Both the position numbers and the translations under genes were made by a program. Below the pieces are notes generated by a model. That model worked only from the letters and a program-made list of their open reading frames with translations. It ran no database searches and had not been told where the DNA came from. DNA of 64,000 bases from Sciurus carolinensis (lineage: Eukaryota; Chordata; Mammalia; Rodentia; Sciuridae), in assembly GCF_902686445.1 (NCBI RefSeq), contig NC_062218.1, positions 17,351,515 to 17,415,514 on the forward strand, in the 5' to 3' direction. Shown here in pieces: positions 33,721 to 46,068 of this stretch. How positions within the stretch are numbered: position 1 is the first letter of the stretch; every line of letters begins with the position of its first letter.

Positions 33721-36700
33721 AAAGCAAAAGTGTGGGGGGTATTCAATTATGTACCCTACTTTGCAAACACAAATGTTGTCAATTGAAATTTTTTTATATA
33801 CATTCCCCTTGAGGACAATTCCAGCCTAATGCAGTTTCATTGCATTTCAAACCAAAAAATGTATTTTGCTGGATTAAAGAAATTTGTATATTTTGGTTTT
33901 CACCTAGTAGAATCTTTTTAGAAAAGTACTATACTTTACTATTTCTTGATAAAATATAATACTGAGAAATATGCAAAATAGGGAAGAGAAGTCAACATAT
34001 AATACTATAAATGAGCTTATGTTTGATATAATAACACTAGTATTGTACTCCATGTTATGTTGGGAAAGTTTGTTCTCTTCAAAACATGTTGAAATTTGAT
34101 GGCCATGTTACAGCACAGTTGTGTACCACATAACATTTTGGTCCACATCAGACCATATAAGTCAGGTATTTTCATAAGATCATATCACCTGTTGACATAT
34201 GTATTTCATATTTAATTTTTGACTATATGCCATTAGTGAATCCAAATAATAATATAATACCAAAAATATCTATCATTCAATTCTTTTATTCCCTAATTCT
34301 CCATAAAATATTTTAAAAAATTATCAAAGGTTGAAAACAAGGACATAATTTATGATTTTGTCATTTTACATGGCCATTCTATAATGCATTACATATTTTT
34401 ATTAACATATCCTTATGGGCATAGCAATTTACAACACATACTTTTATTATTAACTCATATTATCATAGACATAGCACTATGTAAAATACACATTTTTTTA
34501 TTGGGTTTGTTAAATGGTTCCCTTTTTTGGTGGGTATTGTTTCAATTTTTGTCAGATCTTCCAAAAAATGGACCTTAATTTTATTGAGATGTAACTTAAA
34601 AATATCAAACTATACTGTACTATTTGTTGTTTCTGTTCAACAGTTGGAATGGCAATAAAATATATAAACAAAATAAATGTAAATGCCATAATGAAATAAC
34701 CAGTTTATTTTTCTCTGATTGTTTCATTTAAAGAAAATAGGGAAGGTGTTAAAATAAATATTTTAAATAGATTTGAAAAGAAATAAACAAGACCCAGTTG
34801 TGAAGCTATAACAATCAGCACTGAATAAAAATTCACACGTGTGAGTTCAACCTTCCTTGACTACATGCATGAGAATTTTATCTCCCAGTATGATTTTATA
34901 AACCTCTCAAGTTTATATTTGTTTTATATTTACCTACTGAAAGAGGTGCACATTTTAAGAGAATATTTTAAAATATTTCATATTAAAATGTAGGTTAAAG
35001 AATTAAAACTTTCTAAATGCTTTGGATATAAATTTTTTAATTGACATGACTTCATGAACAATATAGAGATTATTGAAAACAATACTTGTGGGTTAATGGT
35101 TTTCCAACATGATTCCATTAATGAATAAAATTGAATTATGCATCTTTGTAAAAACTATTGGCTGTGCCTAGCCAACAGTACCACATATATCAAATTCCAA
35201 TTGGTTTGAATTGTGTTAGGTCTTTACGGGAAAGAATTATGGAACTTTGTCCCTGTACTCTTGCCACTGAGGCTGATATTAATTCTCCCTTGCCATCCCT
35301 ACTCCAATAAAATTATGTTAGCAGATTTTAGAAAGGAGATGAAATAGGAATCTGCTATGTTTCTGGCTGCATCCTTTAAAAAAGGAATATATAAAATTAG
35401 ACTTCAAAATTTATTTGTGATAGAGAGGAAGAAGACTGCTTTACAAAGCAGTTCTTGAGTTTAAGCTTTGTGTTATATAAACCTTGGCATATTGTACTTG
35501 TCAGGAAAACTTCATAACCCAACAGTAACCTTTTGCTGTCCTTTATGTAGTGTTGTCCAGACAAATTGTCATGCTGTTCAGCTGAACAAGATTGATGACA
35601 CAGCAAACTGCCAATGCCGAGCTTAGGAGAATATACCCCTTCGATGAACTTCAGGGCACTCCAAATCACTTCCCCATGCTGGGATGGCAAAGTCCCTCAA
35701 GGATTTTGATTTACAGGCTGTGAAATGCCAAAAATACAACTGCAAACACGAAAGAGTACATCTTTAAAAAAATGGAGCAATAAACCTTTTCTTCCGAATA
35801 TAGTTCACGAGGCTATTTCTTGGGTGGAAAAAAGAGTTGTTTTTAAAAATTCAGAAGAAAAATGAGGAACCTGTCAGTCTTTTTTGAACAACAAAATGAA
35901 AAAGTATGTTTACAAAAGCTCTAGTTAAATGGATATGTGTTAGGAAGGTTTAGATTTGTTTGAGAAGATTGCTTTAGTCACCAAAGTGATTGTGACATTT
36001 AGTTATTTTTAATAAACCAACTATACATATTTGGAAATTTCATACAAAATTAAACAAAAGCCTCTACTATGCTACTCTTTCTTATAATTGCATTATTTTC
36101 AGTTTCGTGTTTACTTTTTAAGTGGAATGTCAACTGCTTAATAGTCTAAAATAGTATGCTCATTAGATGGAGGTTTTATCCTCTGCCTTTATTAATTTGC
36201 TCAAGGATGGAGAAAATACAGTATATTTTATATAATTGTAGTTTGATAGTAGGGTCAACAAACTAAATCTTGTATTTCTTTGTGTTTATTTAAATGTTCA
36301 AAGTACTGTCACAGTTGACAATTACTTTCTACTTTTGGGTCAATTCTGTTTGCTTCCCCTTAAGGAAGGTGGAGGAACAGGTGATAAAGGAAGAAGCTCA
36401 AGAAGAGGGGAGCAGGAGGATGAATCACTTCTGAAACATAGTAGTGTTACAGAGCTGTCTACTGTGCGGTCAAGATACTGTCACACGAAGAACTTATCAT
36501 GGGAAAGAAGTGTCAGTTGGGGAAAATTAAGCAACAGATTAGAAAATGTTTGTCTCTGGACTTTTTTGAAATGTTCTTATTCAGGGAGTGTTTAAGCATA
36601 CCCTCTTAATGGGGACTGCTACAAGGAGTTACCAAAAAACAGGAAGGTTTAAGTAACACATTGATTTTCAGCAGCTCTGCAGACTGATAAACTCAAGATC

Positions 36701-36809
36701 AAGCAGATGCCCGCCTGCTAGGGGCACATTTACCTATTTGCAGATACCATATTCTTGTATCCTCGTGGAATGAGGAGGTAGCAGAGACAGGAATACAAGA
36801 TTCTGGGTG
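33721..36809. other. Unannotated AT-rich DNA
   Basis: About 3.1 kb without a supported gene. Near 34105-34210 'gtaccacataacattttggt', 'ccacatcagaccatataagt' and 'cataagatcatatc' faintly recall the end of a mammalian cut-and-paste transposon (consensus like 'gcataacgacgtttcggtca'). I cannot name it with confidence. The 97-codon minus-strand frame at 35397-35690 and the 86-codon frame at 36335-36595 are unrecognised. Confidence 0.45.
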
Positions 36810-36966
36810 TCTTTCCATAAACGGTCCTAATCCCAACAGAAGGGCTCTAACCCTGTGACTTATCACACCCCAAGACCTCACTTCCAAATGCAGTCCTACT
36901 GGGCATTTAGGGTACATCATTGCATTTTGAGAGGCACAAACATTCTGTCTATGTGCAACCTTCAAC
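36810..36966 (-). mobile_element. MLT1-type MaLR LTR fragment, antisense
   Basis: On the + strand 'cggtcctaatcccaacagaa', 'gggctctaaccctgtgactt', 'agacctcacttccaaatgca' and 'gaggcacaaacattctgtct' follow the reverse complement of the MLT1 LTR 5' half (consensus 'aggccccacctccaaatacc', 'ggacacaaacattcagtcca'). Confidence 0.72.
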
Positions 36967-37624
36967 TGTCCCCTAGTTATGGCTGTTCTTTCTTTTTATA
37001 ATTAATGACCATGCTTTGGCATTTAGGCAACTTTTCATGTTTTCATTACTATATTGAACTTCCTTAAAAATTGAAAGTATATTTAAAATCTTTTTTCATT
37101 GAGTTATCAAAGTACCTTGTGATGAACTGTGAAGTTATATAATTTGGTAGTACTGTGCAGAAGTTCATTAAGATACTCATTAGGAAGAGTGCACTGAGAG
37201 GGTCCTTGAGATTATACAAATGGAGTCAACTGAGTTTCATGGCTGGACTACCAATAGACAGTCTTTCAAGTACGAAGTGATTGCTCACCTGTAGCAAGAG
37301 TGCAGTGTCCTACCATAGTATCACATAGGTCAGTAAAATGCTAAGTAAAATGTCTGAAAGTAATAAAGAGTAAAATTTATGAAAATGATTACATCAGTAT
37401 TTATTGACTAAAATAATCGATATATTAGATTTTTGGGGAACTAAAATAAAATTTTCTGTGATTTAATATTTTATATTAAGAAAATGAATAGAAGTAGGAA
37501 GTGAGAGGAAAAGGTGGGGGAGATAAATGAGAAATTAGAAAAATAAAGGAAAAAAGTTACTATTTCTGTTTGAATGTTATGCAAAGTCACAGACAAGGTA
37601 AGTCATAATTACTAATCAGAGCTA
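36967..37624. other. Unannotated AT-rich DNA
   Basis: No gene or repeat recognised. A short G/A-rich patch lies at 37490-37560. Confidence 0.6.
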
Positions 37625-37870
37625 TAAAATCTTTCCTGCACCAACTCAGGAAAATCTATCTTTCCTTCCCCTTTGCTGGGACTCAACAATATTCATTACA
37701 TTGCATATCATATCTGTTGTACTGTTTGGATTATTTTATATATTCCATTCATGCCAGAAAATGCATTTCTTAAGAGGAATTTCATACTTGATTATTAGTA
37801 CCAACCACTGTACTTTCTCCAACTTTGGTAGTCAGTAAATATTTACTCATTAAATGTTTAAACAATTGAG
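37625..37870 (+). mobile_element. Probable L2 or related LINE 3' end, sense
   Basis: The end 'gaggaatttcatacttgatt', 'attagtaccaaccactgtac' and 'agtcagtaaatatttactca' resembles the L2 terminus ('gggcagggatttcatgtctg', 'gtgcctggcacatagtaggc', 'caataaatatttgttgaatg'). The upstream part is too diverged to align by eye. Confidence 0.5.
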
Positions 37871-38071
37871 AGAGTAGAAAAATATGTTTTCTCAACATGG
37901 ATCAATGAATCGTCTCTTCAGTTTTCATCATTGATTAATAATTCATATCTTAACTTATAACTCATTTATTTCAAACAATATTATATGAAGCAGATATTAA
38001 AATATATCTTTGGAATAAATGCAAAAGCATAGCATTTACTTTTAATATGAGAAGTACAGGCAGAATATTCT

Positions 38072-38187
38072 TTTTTTATGAGTTTACTTTATTTGTTTTA
38101 GTTTTTATGTGGTGCTGAGGATCAAACCCATTGCCTCACATATGCTAAGGAAGCACTCTACCACTGAGCTACAAATCCAGTCCACAA
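38072..38187 (-). mobile_element. ID-like SINE, antisense
   Basis: T/A-rich tail complement, then 'atgtggtgctgaggatcaaa' and 'gaagcactctaccactgagc'. Flanks gcagaatattct (38060-38071) and gcagaagattcc (38188-38199) are a plausible 10/12 target-site duplication. Confidence 0.9.
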
Positions 38188-38346
38188 GCAGAAGATTCCT
38201 AATATTTAAAGCTAGTAGTATATATTTCCCTATTAATTTTTTCAAGTTTCACAAGCCCATTCTATGAAATATGTACTGTGGGACCAACCATCAGTTCTTG
38301 CATTATTTGGGTCTTGTGATTTGAACAGGTTTTTTTTTTTTTTTTC

Positions 38347-38440
38347 TTATGAGTTGAATTTTGGTCCTCAAGAGAGACATATTAAAATCTAACTCCCAGT
38401 GCCTCAGAATGTGATCTCATTTGGAAATAAGGTTACTGAG
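38347..38440 (+). mobile_element. LTR fragment, sense (same family as 52106-52556)
   Basis: 'gagttgaattttggtcctca', 'atctaactcccagtgcctca' and 'gaatgtgatctcatttggaa' match the widespread mammalian LTR start ('gaattgtgtccccccaaaat', 'gaccttatttggagataggg'). I take it to be MaLR/ERVL-type but cannot fix the subfamily. A T16 run at 38330-38345 directly precedes it. Confidence 0.62.
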
Positions 38441-41109
38441 TGTGGGTGGAGATTGAAGGGAAAGAAGGGGTTTGCTAAGAGGGGAAAGAATAAGAGAAGA
38501 GAAGGAGAATTAATTTAGGATGTAAGACTTTGCTAAGTCATGAATATCTTAAAATCAAGAACAAACTCCTCTAACTGGATGATGATGATTTTCTCTAAAA
38601 TTTAGAGTCAAAAGTCTTAAACAGAATCAGGATAAAGAAGGAATGTAAATATATAATCTGTGTGCTCACAGCATTTGGAAAAGTTGCAGGTGTCACAAAA
38701 AGATTGCTCTAAGGACAGACAGGCAAGGAAATAATCACAACTAAAAGGAGCAAAAGCCTTGCAAATAATAATATGGAAATTAGAAGGAAATCATAGTTGA
38801 GGAAATATTGAATAAATACCATCATTGTTATGCATACCACTCCTAAAAACATTCAGTGTCTTGAACTCTTACATTGTGGTAGCACCATATTGGATATTTT
38901 ACAAATACCATTTCACCTAACCTTAAAATAATTATCTCACATATATGTGTATTTTTGTTGTCATTTGACATACTAATATCCATTTGGAAAACTGACCAAG
39001 ATATGGGTAGGGTGTATCAAATGGCATTCTCCCTTTCAATAACTGGGTCTAGAATGGGCACATAGCCCACATCTGGACAATAATCCTCAAGAGCAGTTTT
39101 GTTGGAGATTCCTTGGAAAAATACATTCTTATTCTTCCAGAAAGCCCACAGAATTACAAGTAATTTCATTCTGACTGGAGAGAACTAAGGAAGCATTTGG
39201 TCCTGGAGGTTTCTGGCAGGCACCTTCTGTCCATGAGGGAAGCCAGGCTGCGTGGACACGGTCAGCATATGGAAGAACATGCAGAGAGGACAATAGAAGG
39301 GAACAGAGCCAGAATGCAGATTGACTCTGGCCATGGGGCTGCAGCTTCTCTGTACTCTCTCTCTTTTGTGAGGTAATGATGTTTTCTTAATTGTTAAAAC
39401 CCTTTTTTCAGTTTGATTTTCTAAAATTTTAAGGCATGCTAACAAATAGAATTACTTCAGTTTTACATGTGAGCAGGAAAATTCAAATGTTGAGTTAAAA
39501 TTTCCAAGATTGAAATTACTGTAGCCAGTGCTTTGTATTTACTCCCAGTTTTCCATGACTCGCTACGCTTAAATTCCCCTGTTAAAAAATCTGAAAGGAG
39601 TTTTGAATCCAAAACCAGAAAAGTGTTGAGTTATTGTGGTTCAGGTCTTCTGCTTTTTTAGATAAAAAAATATATATTCTTGACCAAACCTGACTTACAA
39701 TTGCTGTTTCTTTCTTGTAAGACAAGAATATAAGACTACTATATATTTCAGAAGAGGGTACAAAGAATTTGAAAAAAAAAAAAGTAGACACTGGCCTATT
39801 ATATTTCTTTTTTAAAATCATAAGTTTGGCAACCATTATTTAATGAAGGCTATTATTAAGTAAATTACTGACTATATCAGGTGAAACCAATCCCAAAGTA
39901 GTTTCTAAAAATATTTCTCTGTCTTACTGAATACAACTTGGTACCTTGGCAAAATAGAAAATTTGAATAGCTTTTGTAGGTTTTCTTGACATTTTTGTCT
40001 TGGTTTTTAAACCATATTTATGTCAAGAAGTAATATTGCAAATGCTTTAGTCTAATTGTGCTAAGAAAACTTGGAAAATAATATCACATATTTTGTACCC
40101 AGTTTGGTTCATATGCAAATAGTTAAAATGTATCTATTTAAATATTTTTTGCCATGTTTTGGAAGATCAACAAATGACATGCCCAGAAAATTAGCAACTT
40201 AGTTGGCGACTGTTGCATTTTGATTAAGATTCAATACTTCATGCTAACATTTGGAATGTGTGCTATTTACTCAGAAAAAAAAAAAAAAAACATGTTAAAA
40301 ATGCAAACGCTGGTGTTTTTCATTTCATTCTGGTTCCTGTTTTTAAAGTTTTAGAGAACTTGGCAAAAGCACTATGAAGATGTACAACTTGGTCTGGTAT
40401 TGTATTATTTTATGACCACATTATCATTATGAAACTGCCCTAGAGCAGAGTAGTGGCCAAATGTTCTTAGTTTGATTTTATGTATGTAGGCTAATAAAAT
40501 TTTGCTATTTGTGAAATACTTTATTTTTTCCATTTTAAAATAGCTTAGTTTTGTCACAGCACTTATCACGTATCATTTTTTTACTATTTATATTAATATC
40601 TTCTACAAATTGAAATTGATGTCAAATCTTTTATACTTAGTGATTAATAACATTCTGAAACACAATATCCACTTTCAATTTAAAGAGCTTCACTTGAAAA
40701 TAAATTAAATATAGGCTGCGGATAGTTTGAAGAAGATGACATGTGAAAAGTTATAAAGTTAAAGCAAGAAAGAAATGAACTCATATATAAAGTGTCTATA
40801 ACAAAAATCTATAAGAAAGAGGTATTCATTAGGAATTGAGAAAAACTATTTGTAGTTATTAAATTACATTTCTTTGGAGAGTATATGCAAAGAATCTTGG
40901 TGAGGTATAAAAAATAGTAAAAATGCTACCCTGTGTAAAACCATTAGTGGAAATAAACATTTAATTAAAATTTTTTAGGTGAAGTGATTCCAGAAAGTTG
41001 TATGTAGAACAAAAGTGGATGAACTTCATTTCCACACTCTTGAATTTGAGCTTTGAGACCAATTTCTTTTTCTTAGTAGTTTTTTAGTTGCAGATGGACT
41101 TAAAATCTG
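38441..41109. other. Unannotated AT-rich DNA
   Basis: About 2.7 kb with no gene or dispersed repeat recognised. A16 at 40275-40290. Short frames at 39185 and 39582 (minus) have no family resemblance. Confidence 0.5.
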
Positions 41110-41201
41110 TATTTATTTATTTTTATGTGGTGCTGAGGATCAAACCCAGTGCTTCACACATGCTAAGCAAGTGCTCTACTACAGGGCCACAACACCAGCC
41201 C
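41110..41201 (-). mobile_element. ID-like SINE, antisense
   Basis: 'tatttatttatttttatgtg', 'gtgctgaggatcaaacccag' and 'gcaagtgctctactacaggg' are the reverse complement of the sciurid ID-like head and A-rich tail. The end near 41190 is diverged. Confidence 0.88.
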
Positions 41202-42489
41202 TGAGAATAATTCTTAAAAAAAAGAACAGAAATATATGCATGATTCCTAAACAATTCAGAAATCATAATGTCATTGGAATAAAAACTAAATTTTATGCAA
41301 AAAGCATATAAATATATAAATGCTATTTGAGTTTTCAAAATCACTATAGCTTAGCTAATAGTTTGAATCTCCCCCCACATTATTTCTAGGTTCTCTTTTT
41401 TATAGTTTTATTCATGTGAAGTATTAGTTGCAGATATTTTTTAGTACTTAAAAATTTTTAGTACTAATGCCTTTAGTACAATCAGCTGGTTCTCTACATT
41501 TTTAGATTAACTTCACAATAATTGTCTTATAAATGAATACTGTTTAGTATTTTTGTAAGACTTGCATATTTTGTTTGCCTAAAAAAGAGGAGGGAATGCC
41601 TAAAATATAAGAAATAAGCACTTTTCAGTAGAAATAATATTTGGTTTTCAGAGTACCACAGTATCTTTAGGAGTTAACCACAGTTCCTCCCTCCATTAGG
41701 CTCAGAGAGAGAATTGACAATGATTTGGGAAGCATATAGTCAAGTCAGAGGGTTATTTTTGTTTTGTCTCTTTCTGGCTCACATGTAGTTTTGGAACCAC
41801 AGGGAAAGCAGAATATGGACTCCTGCCACTCTGCTTCACTGAATTACTGTGGAAAGATTTCATCAAGGTGACAGCATTTTCTCATAGTCAAAGGTGCAGC
41901 ATCAGTGTGAAATACCACAGGATGATTTCCACAGGGGGCTTGACTATGTGTCTGTAATATTCAGGTAAGGGAAAAACACAAGGCCCACCCACCCTTGGAT
42001 TGCAGATTGTGACTACATGATTCCACTTGGTTCAAGATAAGTTTTCTACTGTAGTCATGCTCCCCTTGGAACTGACATAAAATTCTACTGCCCCCATTGT
42101 TTTGCACACTTTGGAATTTGCAATTTTTCATCTAGGGAAACAGAGGAAATGGCGTCATCCTTGAAGAATAAATGGAGAAGACAGTCTTGCAACATTTCAA
42201 TTAAAATTGTAAAATGACAAAAAATATTCTAAAGAGAAAATGTCTTTGATTTGAAAATAGTCTGCTATTAATAAATTTCTAAATATACACTTTAAGTGTT
42301 TGAGCACATAATAAAATGACTCATATATTTTAATACCATTATTCAGAGCAACTTGTTCCCTCTGATGGTAGGTATTAAAATGTGAATTATCATAATCTGC
42401 TCCATTTGATTCCCACAAGTATATTTTATGTAATGTGCATGTATGGATATGTCACAATGAACCCCACTATTTTTAAAAAAAATTTAAAA
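41202..42489. other. Unannotated DNA
   Basis: No gene or repeat recognised. It is less AT-rich at about 41660-42180 and without open frames of note there. Confidence 0.55.
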
Positions 42490-42600
42490 TTTGTTTTAAT
42501 TGGTTATATGTGATAGTAGAATGTACTTTGATACAGACATCATATAAAATGAAATATAATTTCTCATTCTTCTGGTTATACATGATGTAGAATTCCACTA
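42490..42600 (-). mobile_element. Squirrel L1 3' UTR fragment, antisense
   Basis: 'ttgttttaattggttatatg', 'gtagaatgtactttgataca' and 'atgatgtagaattcc' match the reverse complement of the L1 3' end at 28893-29418. Only about 110 bp remain. Confidence 0.82.
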
Positions 42601-43069
42601 TAATGGATGATTTTAATGTACTAATAAAAACATAATGAAATGTGAATTATCATAGATATATTTCTATATATACTTCAAGTCCCATCTCATCTATAATATT
42701 TTCCTTGAACATTTCCTGTCAATCATTTGTAATACAAAGAAATAAATATAATTTTATTTATTTTATGGATATCTCCAATATTTTGTTTGGGCCATGTGCT
42801 TTTCCCTTACCCAATATTTTAGGGATATCCCAGTGTGCAGTATTCCACTGCTTATACATTAGAACCCAAATGTGTGAAGAAAGTAAGTGAATATTTCTGC
42901 CATTAAAATGGGAAGAATGATTAAAGTTCATAGATGTTAAATTATTAAATAAATCCAATAGAGATGATTTTCATCATGTGAGTAAATGTAAATAAAATTC
43001 ACTACTTATTTTATAAAATTATGATGTATTTTTATCCAGCTACTGATTAAATTTTTAAATACTTATTCA
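42601..43069. other. Unannotated AT-rich DNA
   Basis: Nothing recognised. Short frames on both strands at 42642-42958 are chance. Confidence 0.6.
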
Positions 43070-43345
43070 TTTAAATTTTAAATGTCCGTGGGCAAGTAAG
43101 TATTGCATATGTCCAGGATGTGCAACGTGATGATTTGATGCAGTGCGCAATGTCAAGGATTATCACAATCAAATGAATAAAACTGTCGCCATGCATGATG
43201 TACATTAAATTCCCAGAACTTGTTTATCTTAAACTGGGTGTTTTGACCCATTGGACAACATCTCCCCTTTCCATCAATCCAAGTCTCTGGCAATCAACAT
43301 TGAACATTATTTTTCTGAGTTCAACTTTTTGAAATTTCTCATTTT
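43070..43345 (-). mobile_element. Old L1 (L1M) 3' UTR, antisense
   Basis: On the + strand: 'gtgcaacgtgatgatttgat', 'aaggattatcacaatcaaat', 'gatgtacattaaattcccag', 'aacatctcccctttccatca' and 'tgagttcaactttttgaaat' follow the reverse complement of the L1M 3' UTR in order. Confidence 0.87.
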
Positions 43346-43549
43346 ATGTGCTTCTAAATGTTTCTTATTGGGTATGAAATGGTAACTCATATCCTAGTAA
43401 AATCATTATTTTTTTCCAATTTTATCTTATGCATTTTATTTTCCCTATCAGTAAAACTTAAATGAATATGCTGCATAGTAATGAGACTAACAGGGCATCC
43501 CTTGTCTAGTTTCTCACTTTATCTTTTTAGTTGTTTGTTTGTTTCCCTT

Positions 43550-43665
43550 AACTCGGCCACATCTTTGTAAATAGTCCCTGTAGTAAATTATTTTCATTAA
43601 ACTATTTTGAGTGGAGTTCTAGTTCCTGCTTGGGACCTTGCTTGATATATTTCCCCTATAGTGGT
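43550..43665 (+). mobile_element. Possible LTR 3' end, sense
   Basis: 'ctcggccacatctttgtaaa', 'tagtccctgtagtaaattat' and 'ttttgagtggagttctagtt' followed by 'cctgcttgggaccttgcttg' resembles an old ERV-type LTR terminus ('tagtccctttattaaactct', 'gtttcctgctgggaccctga'). Subfamily not assigned. Confidence 0.42.
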
Positions 43666-44494
43666 CTTTCAAATTTCATAAAGGCAGGGGGATGGACCCA
43701 GTTTTCCAAATATGTATAAGATCAAATAAACCTCGGATAGATGGTCACACAAATGGGGTCGTAAGGCTTCCTCACTGTGTGTCCAACATGGTTGAGAAGA
43801 GCAAGACTCTGAACGTGACCACACTTGTGTCCTATAATATGTATCAGAAAGAGTTCATCAGGCTTTTTCATGACCAGAATGAAATGACCTCAAGGTTAGT
43901 CATGACCTTTTCCCTGAGACTCTGATCACCAGACAACTTGGGCTTCCTTCATCAGCTTCCTAGGTACCTTGATCCAGAGAAAAGAGTATCTTGGCCAGTG
44001 GATTCCAACATTTCAGAAACTGAAAAAGTACAGTCTTCTCTTATACTAATCAAATGAAACTTTTTTAAAGAAAGAAAAAGAAAAGAATACAGTGTCCCAT
44101 CTCCCCCGTTCCGCATGCATACTACCTTTTCCTTTTTAGTGTGCTTTACTCCATTAGGCATCTCCTCCCCCCCCACTGTTGGCTTCCACTGTGTGTTAAA
44201 ATGAAGATTTCTGTTCCCAAGATCTTTAAATCTGCATGCATTCTCTAGTACTTCTCACACTCTTTCTCTTCCTATTTTAATAGGAGAATCATTTTTCCTG
44301 CCAAAGACCAGCTCCTCTTTTGGTGCTCTTGAGACCATCCCTCTGGTTTTCTGAAGGGCTTCCCTTCTTCAATGACCTCTTTTACAATGCCTTCCTTACT
44401 GTGGGGCAGCCCCATTACCATACAAGCACGCTTGAGCATCTCTCGCTGTAGGAAGGATACTCCTTAACCTGTATCCCTGCCCCTACCACGGCTT
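43666..44494. other. Unannotated DNA
   Basis: A 77-codon frame at 43692-43925 (+) is not recognised. The right part (44310-44494) may be the degraded start of the L2 that follows. Confidence 0.5.
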
Positions 44495-44812
44495 CATTGC
44501 TCTGTTCCTCTGCACAGCAAAACCTTTCTGAAACAGTTATTTTTATTGGTTGTCACCGTTTCCTTACTTCTCACTGGCTCCATTCTGCCTTCTGTCCAGG
44601 AAGTCATCAGCCACCAAAACAGTTCCAGGCAAGGTCACCAGTGACCTCCATGTCACTGAACTTTATTTCTATTTCTCATCTTTCTCAGTCACTTAGAAAC
44701 ACTGGACAGGATTGACCAGTCCCTTTTATAAATAAATTTCTTCTCTTAGCTTCTCCTTTCCCTTCATCTCCTCTTCTATTCAGCCTCTAGATGTTGGCTG
44801 AGTTCTAGACTC
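44495..44812 (+). mobile_element. L2 LINE, sense, 5' segment before MER3
   Basis: 'aaaacctttctgaaacagtt', 'cactggctccattctgcctt', 'ccaggcaaggtcaccagtga' and 'cctccatgtcactgaacttt' match L2 reverse-transcriptase-region phrases ('gcaaaggtcaccaatgacct'). It ends near 'agatgttggctgagttctag' (consensus 'aacgttggagtgccccaggg'), where MER3 enters. Confidence 0.8.
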
Positions 44813-44815
44813 CCA

Positions 44816-45100
44816 CCATCCATGAGTGTATTGACCCTTGAAAGGCAGCCAGTATGAAATAAGATATGCTGTAAATATAAAATATGCTCTGGATTTCAAA
44901 TGATTAGTATGAACAAAGCATATTGAATATCTCAATAATTTATATGTGAGTACATGTTGAGATAATAACACTAAATATATTAGGTTATTAAAATTGATTT
45001 CAACTGTTTTTATTTTTTACTTTTTAATTTGTCTACTAGAAAATTTAAAATTACACAGGTAGTTCACATGTGTGTCTTGAACACATTTTGGCTGTTCAAG
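44816..45100 (-). mobile_element. MER3 (hAT-Charlie) nested in L2
   Basis: On the + strand 'atgctgtaaatataaaatat', 'gctctggatttcaaatgatt', 'agtatgaacaaagcatattg' and 'tgtctactagaaaatttaaa' then 'attacacaggtagttcacat' follow the reverse complement of MER3. Both terminal regions are diverged. The surrounding L2 resumes on the far side, which gives the order of insertion. Confidence 0.8.
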
Positions 45101-45104
45101 ACGA

Positions 45105-46068
45105 TCATCTCTATCAACCTTCTCTTTTCATCATCTTATCTAGTTACATAGCTTTAAACAACAGCTGTTATGTTGACTCCCAATTTTAAATCTCCCACTG
45201 TGACCTCTCATTTGAAATCCAGATTTACATACTCAACTGGTACCTGAATTTCCATTTGCATGTCTAACTTGTATCTTAGTATTTGTGTGCCATAAATAGA
45301 ATCTTCAATTCCCTTCAGCCATATTATGTTACTTAAGGAGTCCCTTATCTCAATCAATGATGCCACTAGCTGTCCAGCTGCTCACACCCAAATTTGAGTC
45401 ATTCTTCATTATTCTATTTTTCTTAACCACTTCTAATCATCCAAAACGTTCTCCTGTTCATTTCACCTTCAATGTATAATTTGTTTCACCTTCAAATTAT
45501 ACCTTGAATTTCATCTATTTTTCTTCACCAACACAGCCCCTACCCAAGTCCAAACCACTGTCCGCTCTCACCTAGACTACTGCCGTGGCTTGATAAGTAG
45601 TTCCTTTCTTTCCATTCTTATACCATTATAATCTCTGCTCCATATCTCAGAATGATATCGTTTAAACACATAACAAAATCATAGTGTTCCTTTCTTTAAA
45701 CCTTCCAGTGACTCTCTGTTTACTTAGAATAAAATCAAAACCTGCATTGTTTGTAAGATACAGCATGAGTCTCGATCACTCCTTATTTCCTTACTCTCAT
45801 CTCAGGCCACACTTCCTTTTTGTTGTAACACTCTAACCTCACTTAACTTCCTTCTGTGTTTTGATCCTGTCAGGCATATTGCTGCCTCAGACCCTTGGTA
45901 TGGTATCCTTCCTTCTGTCTCCCAGATTTAAATCTGGCTCCCAGATTTTTGTATGGCTAACTTCTCTTCATTCTTCAGGTCTTAGCTCAAACATTGTCTC
46001 TTTAAATCATCTTTGCAAGTATCAACCTAGCCTAGTCATTTTCTCACTTTAATTTTAATGATTGTACT
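45105..46068 (+). mobile_element. L2 LINE, sense, 3' segment after MER3
   Basis: Landmarks in L2 order: 'agttacatagctttaaacaa', 'gtgacctctcatttgaaatc', 'tcacctagactactgccgtg', 'aaccttccagtgactctctg', 'cttagaataaaatcaaaacc', 'ccagatttttgtatggctaa' and 'attcttcaggtcttagctca'. Numerous indels remove any long frame. It carries small internal echoes (for example 'ctcccagattt' twice at 45919 and 45938) and a 16-bp palindrome at 45922-45937. Confidence 0.87.

Noticed and set aside
34105..34210. Terminal fragment of a named DNA transposon
   Set aside because: Only a faint resemblance to a remembered consensus; too short and diverged to name.
36335..36595. 86-codon Gly/Ser/Arg-rich frame as an exon
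   Set aside because: No consensus acceptor or donor at useful positions and no recognised family.
43692..43925. 77-codon open frame as a retrogene fragment
   Set aside because: The translation looks somewhat protein-like but matches nothing I know, with no poly-A tail or parent gene identifiable.
45922..45937. 16-bp perfect palindrome as a protein-binding site
   Set aside because: Lies within degraded L2 between two small repeated pieces; most simply a chance product of local duplication.
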